Part shown: piece after piece, positions 1 through 8,101 of the stretch
Layout of the letters: each line of letters opens with the position of its first letter
Numbering within the stretch: position 1 is the first letter of the stretch
NCBI GenBank assembly: GCA_937871645.1
Contig: CALMPZ010000085.1
Location: forward strand, 1 to 9,813
Source of the DNA: an uncultured Polymorphobacter sp.
GTDB taxonomy: Bacteria; Pseudomonadota; Alphaproteobacteria; Sphingomonadales; Sphingomonadaceae
Reading direction: 5' to 3'
DNA length: 9,813 nt
Made by a program: the position numbers and the translations under genes
The notes under the pieces: generated by a model
Told to the model about the DNA's origin: nothing
Seen by the model: only the letters and a program-made list of their open reading frames with translations
Database searches by the model: none

Positions 1-2
1 AT

Positions 3-1199
3 TCGACCAACAACTTCCCCGAATTCACCGGCCGCATCTGCCCGGCGCCGTGCGAAGCCGCGTGCACGCTCAACATCCAGGACACGCCGGTCACCATCAA
101 GACCATCGAATGCGAAATCATCGACCGCGGCTGGGCTGAAGGCTGGATCAAGCCGCAGCTGTCGGCGCGCGGTACCGGCAAGCGCATCGCCATCGTCGGC
201 TCCGGCGCCGCTGGCCTCGCCTGCGCGCAGGAGCTGGCGCGCATGGGCCACAACCCGACGGTGTTCGAAAAGAACGACCGTATCGGCGGGCTGATGCGCT
301 ACGGTATCCCCGACTTCAAAATGGAAAAGCATCTGATCGACCGCCGCGTCGCGCAGATGGAGGGCGAAGGCGTCATCTTCCGCACCAACGTCGAAATCGG
401 CGTCACCATATCGGTGCAGCGCCTGCTCGATGACTATGACCTGCTGGTGCTCGCCGGTGGTGCCGAGCGGCCGCGCGACCTCGAAGTGCCGGGCCGCGAC
501 ACCGCGGGCGTGCATTTCGCGATGGAATTCCTGACGCAGCAGAACCGCCGCAACGCCGGCGACGACGAAGCGACTGCAGCGCCGACCGGCACGCTGTCGG
601 CGAAGGGCAAGCATGTCGTCGTCATCGGCGGCGGCGATACCGGGTCGGACTGCATCGGCACGTCGAACCGTCACGGCGCCGCCAGCGTCACGCAGCTTGA
701 GGTGATGCCGGCGCCGCCGGTTCGCGAGAACAAGGCGATGACCTGGCCCGACTGGCCGCTCAAGATGCGCACTTCCTCGTCGCAGGAAGAAGGCTGCGAG
801 CGCGACTTCGCGGTGCTGACCAAGTCGGTCATCAGCGAAGGCGGCAAGGTCACCGCGATCGAATGCGTGCGCGCCGACTGGAGCCCCGGCCCGAACGGCC
901 AGATGACGATGCAGGAAGTCCCCGGCTCGACCTTCCAGATCAAGGCAGATCTCGTACTGCTGGCGATGGGCTTCCTCGGCCCGCGCACCGAAGGCTTGCT
1001 GGCGCAGGCCGGCGTCGAAATGTCGCCGCGCGGTGCGGTGGCGGCCGAATTCGCCGCGCACAAGACCAGTGCTGACCGCATCTTCAGCTGCGGCGACATG
1101 CGTCGCGGCCAGTCGCTGGTGGTCTGGGCCATCCGTGAAGGCCGCGAGTGCGCGCAGGCGGTCGATGCCTATCTTGCGACGCATGCCACGGTACGCTGA
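3..1199 (+). CDS. gltD: Glutamate synthase [NADPH] small subunit, 5'-truncated by the window edge
   Basis: This is the beta subunit of NADPH-dependent GOGAT, the flavoprotein that passes electrons from NADPH through FAD and Fe-S clusters to the large subunit GltB, which makes glutamate from glutamine and 2-oxoglutarate in the cytoplasm. The open frame runs in from the left edge and gives about 398 visible residues. The family is usually about 480 long, so roughly 80 N-terminal residues are missing. The ATG at 243 is internal and not a start. Three cysteines of an N-terminal Fe-S motif (C-P-A-P-C-E-A-A-C) lie at 39-65. The FAD dinucleotide motif GSGAAG is at 198-215, followed by GGLMRYGIP. The NADPH motif GGGDTGSD is at 627-650. 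The C-terminal flavin-contact segment [20 protein letters not shown] is intact. The gene ends in TGA at 1197-1199. gltB presumably lies upstream. Other members of this oxidoreductase family (PreT, NfnA-like) are possible but less likely given the overall wording. Confidence 0.95.
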   Translation, partial: STNNFPEFTGRICPAPCEAACTLNIQDTPVTIKTIECEIIDRGWAEGWIKPQLSARGTGKRIAIVGSGAAGLACAQELARMGHNPTVFEKNDRIGGLMRYGIPDFKMEKHLIDRRVAQMEGEGVIFRTNVEIGVTISVQRLLDDYDLLVLAGGAERPRDLEVPGRDTAGVHFAMEFLTQQNRRNAGDDEATAAPTGTLSAKGKHVVVIGGGDTGSDCIGTSNRHGAASVTQLEVMPAPPVRENKAMTWPDWPLKMRTSSSQEEGCERDFAVLTKSVISEGGKVTAIECVRADWSPGPNGQMTMQEVPGSTFQIKADLVLLAMGFLGPRTEGLLAQAGVEMSPRGAVAAEFAAHKTSADRIFSCGDMRRGQSLVVWAIREGRECAQAVDAYLATHATVR

Positions 1200-1301
1200 C
1201 ACGCGGTAAATTGGCCCGCCCGCCAAGCGGCCTTGTCGAATGCGTGTGGGTGCCGTTAGGGTGGCGTTCGCGCCATGCTGCGCTGCAACCAGGAGGCCAC
1301 C
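1200..1301 (+). other. Short intergenic gap between gltD and the transglutaminase/amidoligase operon
   Basis: This gap is 75 bp if the ATG at 1275 is used and 102 bp if the CTG at 1302 is used. I see no strong hairpin followed by a T tract, so no intrinsic terminator is evident after gltD. I also see no convincing sigma-70 promoter. The best pair is TTGTCG at 1233-1238 with a poor -10 match 17 nt later. Read-through from gltD into the operon is therefore possible. Confidence 0.5.
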
Positions 1302-4300
1302 CTGTCGGTCATTGCCGCACTGCACCATGTGACGCGCTACCGCTACGACCGGCTGGTCGAGCTGGGGCCGCAAGTCGTGCGCCTGCGACCGGCGCAGCAT
1401 TGCCGCACGCGCATCCCGAGCTATTCGCTCAAGGTCACGCCGAGCAATCACTTCATCAACTGGCAGCAGGACCCGCACGGCAACTGGCTGGCGCGGCTGG
1501 TATTCCCCGAGCGCACGCGCGAGTTCAGCATCACCGTCGATCTCACCGCCGAGATGGTGGTGGTCAACCCGTTCGATTTCTTCATCGAGCCCTATGCCGA
1601 AGTGCTGCCGTTCGCCTACACGCCCGACCTTGTCGCCGACCTCGCCGCCTATACGACCGTCGATGAGGACGGGCCGCTGCTGCAGGCCGCCGTCGCGGCG
1701 CTGGCCCCCGACGGCGAGCGCACGGTGGATTTCCTCGTCGGCCTCAACGCCCGGCTGCAACAGCAGGTGCGCTATCTGGTCCGGATGGAATCGGGTGTGC
1801 AGACGCCCGACGAAACACTTTCGCTGGGCTCAGGCTCGTGCCGCGACTCAGCATGGCTGTTCGTCCAGATGTTGCGCCACCTTGGCTTCGCGGCGCGCTT
1901 CGTGTCGGGTTACTTAATCCAGCTCAAGGCCGATATCGACCCTGTCGAAGGTCCGCTCGGTACGCAGACCGACTTCACCGACCTGCACGCCTGGGCCGAA
2001 GCCTATATCCCGGGCGCCGGCTGGATCGGCTTCGATGTTACCTCGGGGCTGCTGACCGGCGAGGGCCATCTGCCGCTCGCAGCGTCGCCGCACTACCGCT
2101 CCTCGGCGCCGATTACCGGTGCCGCCAGCGTCGCCAAGACCGACTTCGAGTTCGAAATGGAGGTCGTCCGCGTCGTCGAGCCGATCCGCATTACCCGCCC
2201 GTTCGATGACGAACGCTGGGCGGCGCTCGACGCGCTCGGCGAGCAGGTCGAGGCCGATTTGCAGGCCAATGACGTGCGACTGACGATGGGCGGCGAGCCG
2301 ACCTTCGTGTCGATCGACGATTTCGAATCGGACGAATGGAACAACGCCGCATCGGGGCCGACCAAGCTAGCGCTGTCGGGCCAGCTCATCGGCCGGCTCA
2401 AGGACCGCATCGGCCCGGGCGGCATGCTGCACTACGGCCAGGGCAAATGGTATCCCGGCGAGCCGCTGCCGCGCTGGGCGCTCGGGTTGTACTGGCGCCG
2501 CGACGGCCAGCCGGTGTGGCTGGGCAGTGCGCCGGCCACCAAGCGCAAGGCCACCGCGGCGGATGCCAAGGCGCTGACCTTGCGGCTGGCAACGCAACTC
2601 GGAGTCGATCCGGCGCATGTGCTGCCGGCGCGCGAAGACCCGCTGCACTGGATCCGCGCCGAGAGCGACTTGCCCGCCGGCGTGAGGTTCAGCGACGAAG
2701 ACCTTGATGACGGCAAGACGCGGTCGGGGCTGCATCGCGCGATGACCGGCGGGCTGTCGAAGGCCGTCGGCCATGTGTTGCCGCTGCGCCGCGCGCAGGG
2801 CGGTGACGAAGGCGACGGCTGGCTCAGCGAACGCTGGAAGTTCCGCCGCGGCCAGCTCTACCTGGTGCCGGGCGACTCGCCGATCGGGTTGCGCATGCCG
2901 CTCGGCTCGCTGCCGCTGGTCAAGCCCGAGGACTATCCGCAAATCGTGGCCGTAGACCCCTATGTCGACCGCGGCGCGCTGCCGAGCCACGCCGAATTGA
3001 GCAACGCGCCGCCACGTGTCGCATTGGCTGCGCGCCGCAAGCCGCCAATCGTGCGCACCGCGCTGTCGGTCGAACCGCGCGACGGCTTTCTCTATGTCTT
3101 CATGCCGCCGCTGGCGCGCGTCGAGGATTATCTCGAACTCGTCGCCCAACTCGAAATCGCCGCCGGCGACCTGCCGGTGCGCATCGAAGGCTATACCCCG
3201 CCCGATGACGTGCGGGTGGGCGTGCTCAAGGTCACCCCCGATCCCGGCGTCATCGAGGTCAACGTCCAGCCGGCGCGCAACTGGCGCGAGGCGGTCGAGA
3301 TCAGCACCGGCGTCTATGAGGACGCGCGCCGGTGCCGCCTCGGCGCCGACAAGTTCATGATCGACGGCCGCCACTGCGGCACCGGCGGCGGCGCGCATGT
3401 CGTCATCGGTGGCGCCAGCCCCGACGATTCACCGTTCCTGCGCCGCCCCGATGTGCTCAAGAGCCTGTTGCTCTATTGGCAGCGCCACCCGTCGCTGTCG
3501 TACCTGTTCGCCGGGCTGTTCGTCGGCCCGACCAGCCAGGCGCCGCGCGTCGATGAAGCGCGCCACGATACGCTGTACGAACTCGATATCGCGTTGGGGA
3601 TGATTCCCCCGCCGCCGAAGGGCGGCAAGCCAAAAACACCGGCCGAGGACGACGAAGCGCCGCCGTCGCCGTGGCTCGTCGACCGGCTGCTACGAAACCT
3701 GCTCACCGATGTCGCGGGCAACACCCACCGCACCGAAATCTGCATCGACAAGCTCTACTCGCCGGACGGCCCGACCGGGCGGCTCGGCCTTCTTGAGTTC
3801 CGCAGCTTCGAGATGCCGCCCGACGTGCGCATGAACCTCGCGCAGCAATTGCTGATCCGCGCGCTCGTCGCCTGGTTCTGGAAGGTCCCGCAGACCGGCC
3901 GGCTGGTGCGCTGGGGCACGGCGCTGCACGACCGCTTCATGCTGCCGCACTTTGTCTGGCAGGATTTCATGGGCGTGCTCGATGACCTGAACGGCGCCGG
4001 CTATGCGTTCGACCCGGCGTGGTACGAAGCGCAGCGCGCGTTCCGTTTCCCCGTCCACGGCAGCGTCGAATATGGCGGCGTCAGCCTTGAACTACGCCAC
4101 GCGCTTGAGCCCTGGCACGTCATGGGCGAGGAATCGACCGGCGGCGGCACCGTGCGCTTCGTCGACTCGTCGCTCGAACGCATCCAGGTCCGCGCCAATG
4201 GCTTCAACCCTGAACGCCACGCCATCACCTGCAACGGCCGCGTGCTGCCGATGACCTCGACCGGCACGTCGATGGAGGTCATCGCCGGCGTGCGCTACAA

Positions 4301-4595
4301 GGCGTGGAAGCTGTTCAGCGGCCTGCACCCGACCTTGCCCGTCCACGCGCCGCTGACTTTCGACATCGTCGATCGCTGGAACGGCCGTTCGCTCGGCGGC
4401 TGCGTCTATCACGTCACCCACCCCGGCGGCCGCAGCTACGACACCTTCCCGGTCAATTCGTACGAGGCGCAAGCCCGCCGCAAGGCGCGCTTCGAGGAGC
4501 ATGGCCACAGCCCCGGTGTCATCGTGCTCCAGCCCGAGGCCCCGACCGGGGAATTCCCGCTGACCCTCGACCTCAGGACGCCGGTTGGTCGCTGA
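1275..4595 (+). CDS. Transglutaminase-like domain fused to DUF2126 putative amidoligase
   Basis: This is a large two-part cytoplasmic protein of 1106 aa from the ATG at 1275, or 1097 aa from the preferred CTG at 1302. The N-terminal bacterial transglutaminase-associated region (about residues 15-100, with [12 protein letters not shown]) is followed by a transglutaminase core. Its putative triad is intact: C189 in GSGSCRD, H238 in DLHAWAE and D254 in GFDVTSG. From about residue 300 to the end it matches DUF2126, described in domain databases as a putative amidoligase related to the glutamine synthetase/GCS fold. Marker segments are MGGEPTFVS (338-346), [10 protein letters not shown] (387-396), GTGGG-AH (702-708), [29 protein letters not shown] and a C-terminal FPLTLDLR. 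The expected role is ATP-dependent amide-bond formation coupled to a peptidase or transferase domain. The substrate is unknown. A proline- and charge-rich insert lies at about residues 778-796. It is the first gene of the operon, and its 3' end overlaps the next gene by 11 nt. The family assignment is firm and the biochemical role is inferred. Confidence 0.93.
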   Translation: MLRCNQEATLSVIAALHHVTRYRYDRLVELGPQVVRLRPAQHCRTRIPSYSLKVTPSNHFINWQQDPHGNWLARLVFPERTREFSITVDLTAEMVVVNPFDFFIEPYAEVLPFAYTPDLVADLAAYTTVDEDGPLLQAAVAALAPDGERTVDFLVGLNARLQQQVRYLVRMESGVQTPDETLSLGSGSCRDSAWLFVQMLRHLGFAARFVSGYLIQLKADIDPVEGPLGTQTDFTDLHAWAEAYIPGAGWIGFDVTSGLLTGEGHLPLAASPHYRSSAPITGAASVAKTDFEFEMEVVRVVEPIRITRPFDDERWAALDALGEQVEADLQANDVRLTMGGEPTFVSIDDFESDEWNNAASGPTKLALSGQLIGRLKDRIGPGGMLHYGQGKWYPGEPLPRWALGLYWRRDGQPVWLGSAPATKRKATAADAKALTLRLATQLGVDPAHVLPAREDPLHWIRAESDLPAGVRFSDEDLDDGKTRSGLHRAMTGGLSKAVGHVLPLRRAQGGDEGDGWLSERWKFRRGQLYLVPGDSPIGLRMPLGSLPLVKPEDYPQIVAVDPYVDRGALPSHAELSNAPPRVALAARRKPPIVRTALSVEPRDGFLYVFMPPLARVEDYLELVAQLEIAAGDLPVRIEGYTPPDDVRVGVLKVTPDPGVIEVNVQPARNWREAVEISTGVYEDARRCRLGADKFMIDGRHCGTGGGAHVVIGGASPDDSPFLRRPDVLKSLLLYWQRHPSLSYLFAGLFVGPTSQAPRVDEARHDTLYELDIALGMIPPPPKGGKPKTPAEDDEAPPSPWLVDRLLRNLLTDVAGNTHRTEICIDKLYSPDGPTGRLGLLEFRSFEMPPDVRMNLAQQLLIRALVAWFWKVPQTGRLVRWGTALHDRFMLPHFVWQDFMGVLDDLNGAGYAFDPAWYEAQRAFRFPVHGSVEYGGVSLELRHALEPWHVMGEESTGGGTVRFVDSSLERIQVRANGFNPERHAITCNGRVLPMTSTGTSMEVIAGVRYKAWKLFSGLHPTLPVHAPLTFDIVDRWNGRSLGGCVYHVTHPGGRSYDTFPVNSYEAQARRKARFEEHGHSPGVIVLQPEAPTGEFPLTLDLRTPVGR
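1291..1304 (+). promoter_or_regulatory. Perfect Shine-Dalgarno AGGAGG followed by a probable CTG start codon
   Basis: AGGAGG occupies 1291-1296, and five bases later CTG at 1302-1304 is in frame with the large DUF2126 gene. Translation from this CTG gives [11 protein letters not shown], which is where I recall family members beginning (M-S-I-x-A-A-L-H-H-V-T). The nine residues added by the ATG at 1275 (MLRCNQEAT) have no family counterpart that I recognise and would be encoded across the SD itself. The ATG has only a weak AGGGTGG ten bases upstream. Confidence 0.6.
4575..4587 (+). promoter_or_regulatory. AGGA ribosome binding site and TTG start of the ATP-grasp gene
   Basis: AGGA at 4575-4578 sits six bases before the TTG at 4585-4587, inside the 3' end of the preceding gene. 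The following codons read [10 protein letters not shown]. The upstream gene stops at 4593-4595, so the two frames overlap by 11 nt, which indicates translational coupling. No ATG or GTG upstream in this frame looks better placed. Confidence 0.65.
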
Positions 4596-7113
4596 ACGCG
4601 CCTCGACCCGGCGCCGCAACCGCGACGCTGCGACCGCCGAAAGGCTGGCGGGCTGGCTGCGCGATTACCGGTCGTTCGAAGGCATCCCCGACGAGCTGTT
4701 CGACCGCTCGGGCACCCCGCGCGACTATTGGCTCGATTTCCTGGGCGACGTCGCCGACTACAGCGAGGAGGAGTTCCGCGGCCGCTTCAGCCTCGCCACG
4801 CGCCACATCCGCGATACTGGCGTGTCGTACCGCATCTACGGCGAAGAGAATGAACGCAGTTGGCCGCTCAATCCGCTGCCGCTGATCCTGCCCGAAGCCG
4901 AATGGGCGCAAATCGCCGAAGGCGTCGAACAGCGCGCCAATCTGATGGAGGCGCTGCTCGCCGACATTTACGGCGACGCAGCGCTGGTCCGCGACGGCGT
5001 GTTGCCCGCCGCCGCGCTGACCGGCAGCAACGATTTCCTGCGCGCCATGCGCGGCGTCAAACCCGTCGGCGGGCGCCACCTGCAAACCTATGCCGCCGAT
5101 TTGGGGCGCGGTCCCGATGGCCGTTGGTGGGTGCTCGATGACCGCACGCAGGCGCCGTCGGGGGCGGGCTATGCGCTTGAAAACCGTCTCATATTGTCGC
5201 GCGCTTACCCCAACCTCTACAACCGCATGAACGTCCACCGGCTGGCGCCGTTCTTTGATGACCTGCGCAAGGGCCTCGCCGCCGCCGCCGACCGCGCCGA
5301 CCCGCGCATCTGCCTGATGACGCCCGGCCCCTACAGCGAAACCTATTTCGAACAGGCGCATCTGGCGCGCTATCTCGGCTTTTTGCTGGTCGAAGGCGGC
5401 GACCTCATCGTCCGTGACGGCAAGGTCTATGTACGCACCATTTCGGGCCTCAAGCGCGCCGATGTCATCCTGCGCCGCGTCGATGCCGACTTCATCGATC
5501 CGCTTGAACTCAACGGCGCGTCGCAACTCGGCACGCCCGGCCTGCTCGAAGCGATCCGCGACGGTGGCGTCGCCATGGCAAACATGCCCGGCAGCGGCGT
5601 GCTCGAATCGAAATCGCTGCTCGGCTTCCTGCCGCTACTGTGCCGCCGCCTGCTCGGCGAAGAGCTCAAGATGCCCAATGTCGCGACCTGGTGGTGCGGC
5701 CAGCCGCGCGAGCGTGCCAAGGTCGAAGCCAATCTCGACACCATGGCAATTGCCTCCGCCTTCGGTGCCGTCGACCCCGGCGGGCTGTTCCCGCAACCGC
5801 GGCTGCTGAGTGACCTGTCACCCGCCGAATCCGCCGATTTCCGCCAGCGCTTCATCGACCGGCCGTTCGATTTCGTCGGGCAGGAAGTCGCGCACCTCTC
5901 GACAACCCCGGTGCTGCGCGACGGCCGTCTGGAGGCCGCGCCCTTTGTCGTCCGCGTCTATGCCACCGCCACGGAGGGCGGCATGCGCATCATGCCCGGC
6001 GGCTTCGCGCGCATTTCGGACCGCGCCGACGCCCGCGCCATTTCGATGGGGCAGGGCGCCCGCACCGCCGATGTCTGGGTCGTCGGCGATGCGCCGGTGC
6101 CGCGCGTCACGCTGCTCGGCACGCAGGAGGATGTGAAGGTCCGCCGCGTCACCGGCATGCTGCCCAGCCGCGCCGCCGAAAACCTGTTCTGGCTCGGCCG
6201 CTACCTCGAACGCGCCGAATCGACGCTGCGGCTGATCCGCAGCCTGTGCACCAGCCTGATGGATGCCGAAGCCGCAGCGCACACCACCGGCGAAACACTC
6301 GCGAGCATCGAACGGTTGCTGATCGATGGCGGTGCGCTGGGCAAGGATGCCGCCGGCGAACGCGCGCTCGATGCCGCGCGTGACGCGCTGCACGATGTCG
6401 ATGCCAGCGGCTCGGTCATCCGCCTCGTCGGCATGGCGCGACGTGCCGGTGCCAGCATGCGCGAACGGCTGTCGGCGGATTTCTGGGCGCTGCTGGTCCG
6501 CCTCGAAGCGCGACTCGTCGAAGGCCGCACCAGCGTCCGCACCGAAGTCGATGCATTGGAGCAAGTCGAATCGGCGCTGCAGATCATCGCCGCGCTGTCG
6601 GGGCTGGCGCAGGAGAACATGAACCGCACCGCCGGCTGGCGCTTCCTCGATACCGGGCGCCGCATCGAACGCGGCATCAACATCTGCCGCTGCACGCACG
6701 TGCTGGCGCGCAGCGGTGCCACCATTGACGATCTCGACCTACTGCTCGACCTCGCCGACAGCCAGATCACCTACCGCGCGCGCTACCTCATCGGGCTGGC
6801 GCTGGTGCCGGTGCGCGACATGGTGATGCTCGACCCGTTCAACACCCGCGCGCTGGCGTTCCAGCTCGTTACGCTCAAGCAGCACCTCGCACTGCTGCCC
6901 GCACTCGTCGATGACGGCATGCTCGAACCCCATGCCCGCATCCTGCTGGCGCTCGCCACGCAAATCGAAACCGGTGACGCGGCCTCGCTCGACGCTGCCG
7001 CCATCCAGGGCTTCGAAACCGAGCTCATGCGGCTGTCGGACGCCATCGCCGCGCGCTATTTCCTGCAAGGCGCCAACGCCGTGCCGACCATCAAGCTCGC
7101 TGGGCTCGCATGA
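4585..7113 (+). CDS. Circularly permuted ATP-grasp ligase fused to an alpha-E (DUF403) domain
   Basis: This is an 842-residue fusion. Residues about 20-505 form the circularly permuted ATP-grasp domain (CP_ATPgrasp / DUF404-DUF407 type). Its recognisable segments are [17 protein letters not shown] (185-201), [19 protein letters not shown] (244-262), [17 protein letters not shown] (268-284), [13 protein letters not shown] (297-309), and a C-terminal part with GGFARIS and WVVGDAP. Residues about 526-842 form the all-helical alpha-E domain, which begins [20 protein letters not shown] with the signature Glu-Arg pair at 542-543. ATP-grasp enzymes make amide or peptide bonds through an acyl-phosphate. 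The alpha-E domain is a presumed partner of unknown function. In many genomes these are two adjacent genes, whereas here they are one polypeptide. No signal peptide or membrane segment is present. The 3' end overlaps the next gene as ATGA. The family call is strong and the substrate is unknown. Confidence 0.93.
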   Translation: MVAERASTRRRNRDAATAERLAGWLRDYRSFEGIPDELFDRSGTPRDYWLDFLGDVADYSEEEFRGRFSLATRHIRDTGVSYRIYGEENERSWPLNPLPLILPEAEWAQIAEGVEQRANLMEALLADIYGDAALVRDGVLPAAALTGSNDFLRAMRGVKPVGGRHLQTYAADLGRGPDGRWWVLDDRTQAPSGAGYALENRLILSRAYPNLYNRMNVHRLAPFFDDLRKGLAAAADRADPRICLMTPGPYSETYFEQAHLARYLGFLLVEGGDLIVRDGKVYVRTISGLKRADVILRRVDADFIDPLELNGASQLGTPGLLEAIRDGGVAMANMPGSGVLESKSLLGFLPLLCRRLLGEELKMPNVATWWCGQPRERAKVEANLDTMAIASAFGAVDPGGLFPQPRLLSDLSPAESADFRQRFIDRPFDFVGQEVAHLSTTPVLRDGRLEAAPFVVRVYATATEGGMRIMPGGFARISDRADARAISMGQGARTADVWVVGDAPVPRVTLLGTQEDVKVRRVTGMLPSRAAENLFWLGRYLERAESTLRLIRSLCTSLMDAEAAAHTTGETLASIERLLIDGGALGKDAAGERALDAARDALHDVDASGSVIRLVGMARRAGASMRERLSADFWALLVRLEARLVEGRTSVRTEVDALEQVESALQIIAALSGLAQENMNRTAGWRFLDTGRRIERGINICRCTHVLARSGATIDDLDLLLDLADSQITYRARYLIGLALVPVRDMVMLDPFNTRALAFQLVTLKQHLALLPALVDDGMLEPHARILLALATQIETGDAASLDAAAIQGFETELMRLSDAIAARYFLQGANAVPTIKLAGLA

Positions 7114-7994
7114 TCTACAGCGTCCGCCACAAAACCACCTACCGCTACGAAGCCAGTGTCGGCTACGCGCGCTGCGTGCTGCGGCTAACGCCCGCCACGT
7201 CGCGCACCCAGACCGTGCTCGAAAGCCGCATCCATGTGTCGCCCGTGCCGGCGCAAAGCGACTGGCGCATCGGTAGCTTCGGCGAACGCATGACCACCGT
7301 GCTCATCGACCGGCCGCACAAGCTGCTGTCGATCGAAGCGCGCTCGCGCATCGATGTCCACAGCGTCCGCCCGCAACTGCCGTTCGACAGCCCCAATTGG
7401 GAGGCGATCCGCGCGCTCGCCATGGTCGAAACCGGCCTTGGCCCCGATAGCCCGGCGTCCTACCTCTATCCCACCGCGCGCACCCCCGTACTGCCCGCGA
7501 TCACCGACTATGCCCGCGCCAGCTTCACCCCCGGCCGGCCGATCATCGCCGCCGCCGCTGAACTCACCAAGCGCATCCACGCCGATTTTACCTATGACCG
7601 CAAAGCCACCGATGTCGCCACGCCCGCCGCTGCGTCGTTCGCCGCGCGCCGCGGCGTCTGCCAGGATTTCGCGCACATCATGATCGCCGGCCTGCGCGGT
7701 CTCGGGCTGCCTGCGGCCTATGTCAGCGGCTACCTGCGCACCGTGCCGCCACCCGGCCGCCCGCGCCTCGAAGGCGCCGACGCCACCCATGCCTGGACCT
7801 CGGTCTGGTGCGGCAGCGACTATGGCTGGGTCGGCTTCGACCCCACCAACGCCTGCCCGGCGCAGGACGACCACCTCATCCTCGCCACCGGCCGCGACTA
7901 CGGCGACGTCGCCCCCATCGAAGGCATCATCCTCGCCCCCGGCCGCCAGATGCTCAAGGTCGAAGTCGATGTGGTGCCGCAGGACGAGGTTTGA
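7110..7994 (+). CDS. Transglutaminase-like cysteine peptidase/transferase, stand-alone
   Basis: This 294-residue protein has an N-terminal bacterial transglutaminase-associated domain ([17 protein letters not shown], about residues 1-90) and a transglutaminase core at about 140-250. The predicted catalytic triad is C184 in GVCQDFAH, H227 in DATHAWTSVW and D244 in GFDPTNAC. GYLRTVPPPG and the C-terminal GRDYGDVAPIEGI are typical of the family that accompanies alpha-E and ATP-grasp genes. Bacterial members are usually thought to be peptidases, amidases or cross-linking enzymes. This one is presumably cytoplasmic, since no leader is present. Its ATG at 7110 overlaps the stop of the ATP-grasp gene by 4 nt (ATGA), and no clear Shine-Dalgarno precedes it, so it probably relies on translational coupling. 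It is the last gene of the operon and is followed by the palindromic element. It shares the triad with the N-terminal domain of the first operon gene but is a different paralogue. Confidence 0.93.
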   Translation: MIYSVRHKTTYRYEASVGYARCVLRLTPATSRTQTVLESRIHVSPVPAQSDWRIGSFGERMTTVLIDRPHKLLSIEARSRIDVHSVRPQLPFDSPNWEAIRALAMVETGLGPDSPASYLYPTARTPVLPAITDYARASFTPGRPIIAAAAELTKRIHADFTYDRKATDVATPAAASFAARRGVCQDFAHIMIAGLRGLGLPAAYVSGYLRTVPPPGRPRLEGADATHAWTSVWCGSDYGWVGFDPTNACPAQDDHLILATGRDYGDVAPIEGIILAPGRQMLKVEVDVVPQDEV

Positions 7995-8002
7995 CGCGGG
8001 AA

Positions 8003-8092
8003 GATTGAAGGGCCTCCGGCGGGACCCCTGCACCCATTATTCGGCGCTCTTCAATCGGGTGCAGGCCTCAGGCCTGCCCGCCGGAGGCCCTT
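8003..8092. repeat. Complex palindromic element between convergent genes, possible bidirectional terminator
   Basis: Perfect 16-bp arms at 8008-8023 (AAGGGCCTCCGGCGGG) and 8077-8092 enclose a second perfect 9-bp stem (8027-8035 with 8057-8065, CCTGCACCC/GGGTGCAGG). A 17-nt palindrome with a single central base lies at 8061-8077. A further 8-bp pair, GATTGAAG at 8003-8010 and CTTCAATC at 8049-8056, overlaps the outer left arm. The element fills most of the 107 bp between the stop codons at 7994 and 8102, so termination for both transcripts is the natural role. Neither strand shows a real U tract after the stem, so factor-assisted termination, 3'-end protection or a dispersed REP-like repeat fits as well as a textbook intrinsic terminator. 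Confidence 0.75.
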
Positions 8093-8101
8093 AAGCCACC
8101 T

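Noticed and set aside
243..245. ATG as the start of gltD
   Set aside because: The same frame upstream encodes the Fe-S cysteines and the FAD-binding GSGAAG motif, so the gene begins before the window.
1213..1234. Possible gltD terminator hairpin (GGCC ... CCGCCAAGCGG)
   Set aside because: Only about 4 bp of contiguous pairing is available and no T tract follows, so it cannot be supported.
1233..1261. Candidate promoter TTGTCG with a -10 box 17 nt downstream
   Set aside because: The -10 sequence (TTAGGG) matches the consensus poorly, and such pairs occur often by chance.
1148..1666. Plus-strand open frame of 172 codons bridging gltD and the next gene
   Set aside because: It overlaps two real genes in another frame and has an Ala/Arg/Pro-rich shadow composition.
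2367..3398. Long minus-strand open frame of 343 codons inside the amidoligase gene
   Set aside because: It is antisense to a well-conserved domain, its composition is Arg/Ala/Asp-rich as expected from high-GC shadow frames, and no domain is recognisable.
4573..5526. Minus-strand open frame of 317 codons opposite the ATP-grasp region
   Set aside because: This is another GC-driven shadow frame. The plus strand carries clear ATP-grasp motifs, and the antisense product has low complexity and no family signature.
5818..6699. Minus-strand open frame of 293 codons opposite the ATP-grasp/alpha-E junction
   Set aside because: It has the same antisense composition artefact and no plausible domain.
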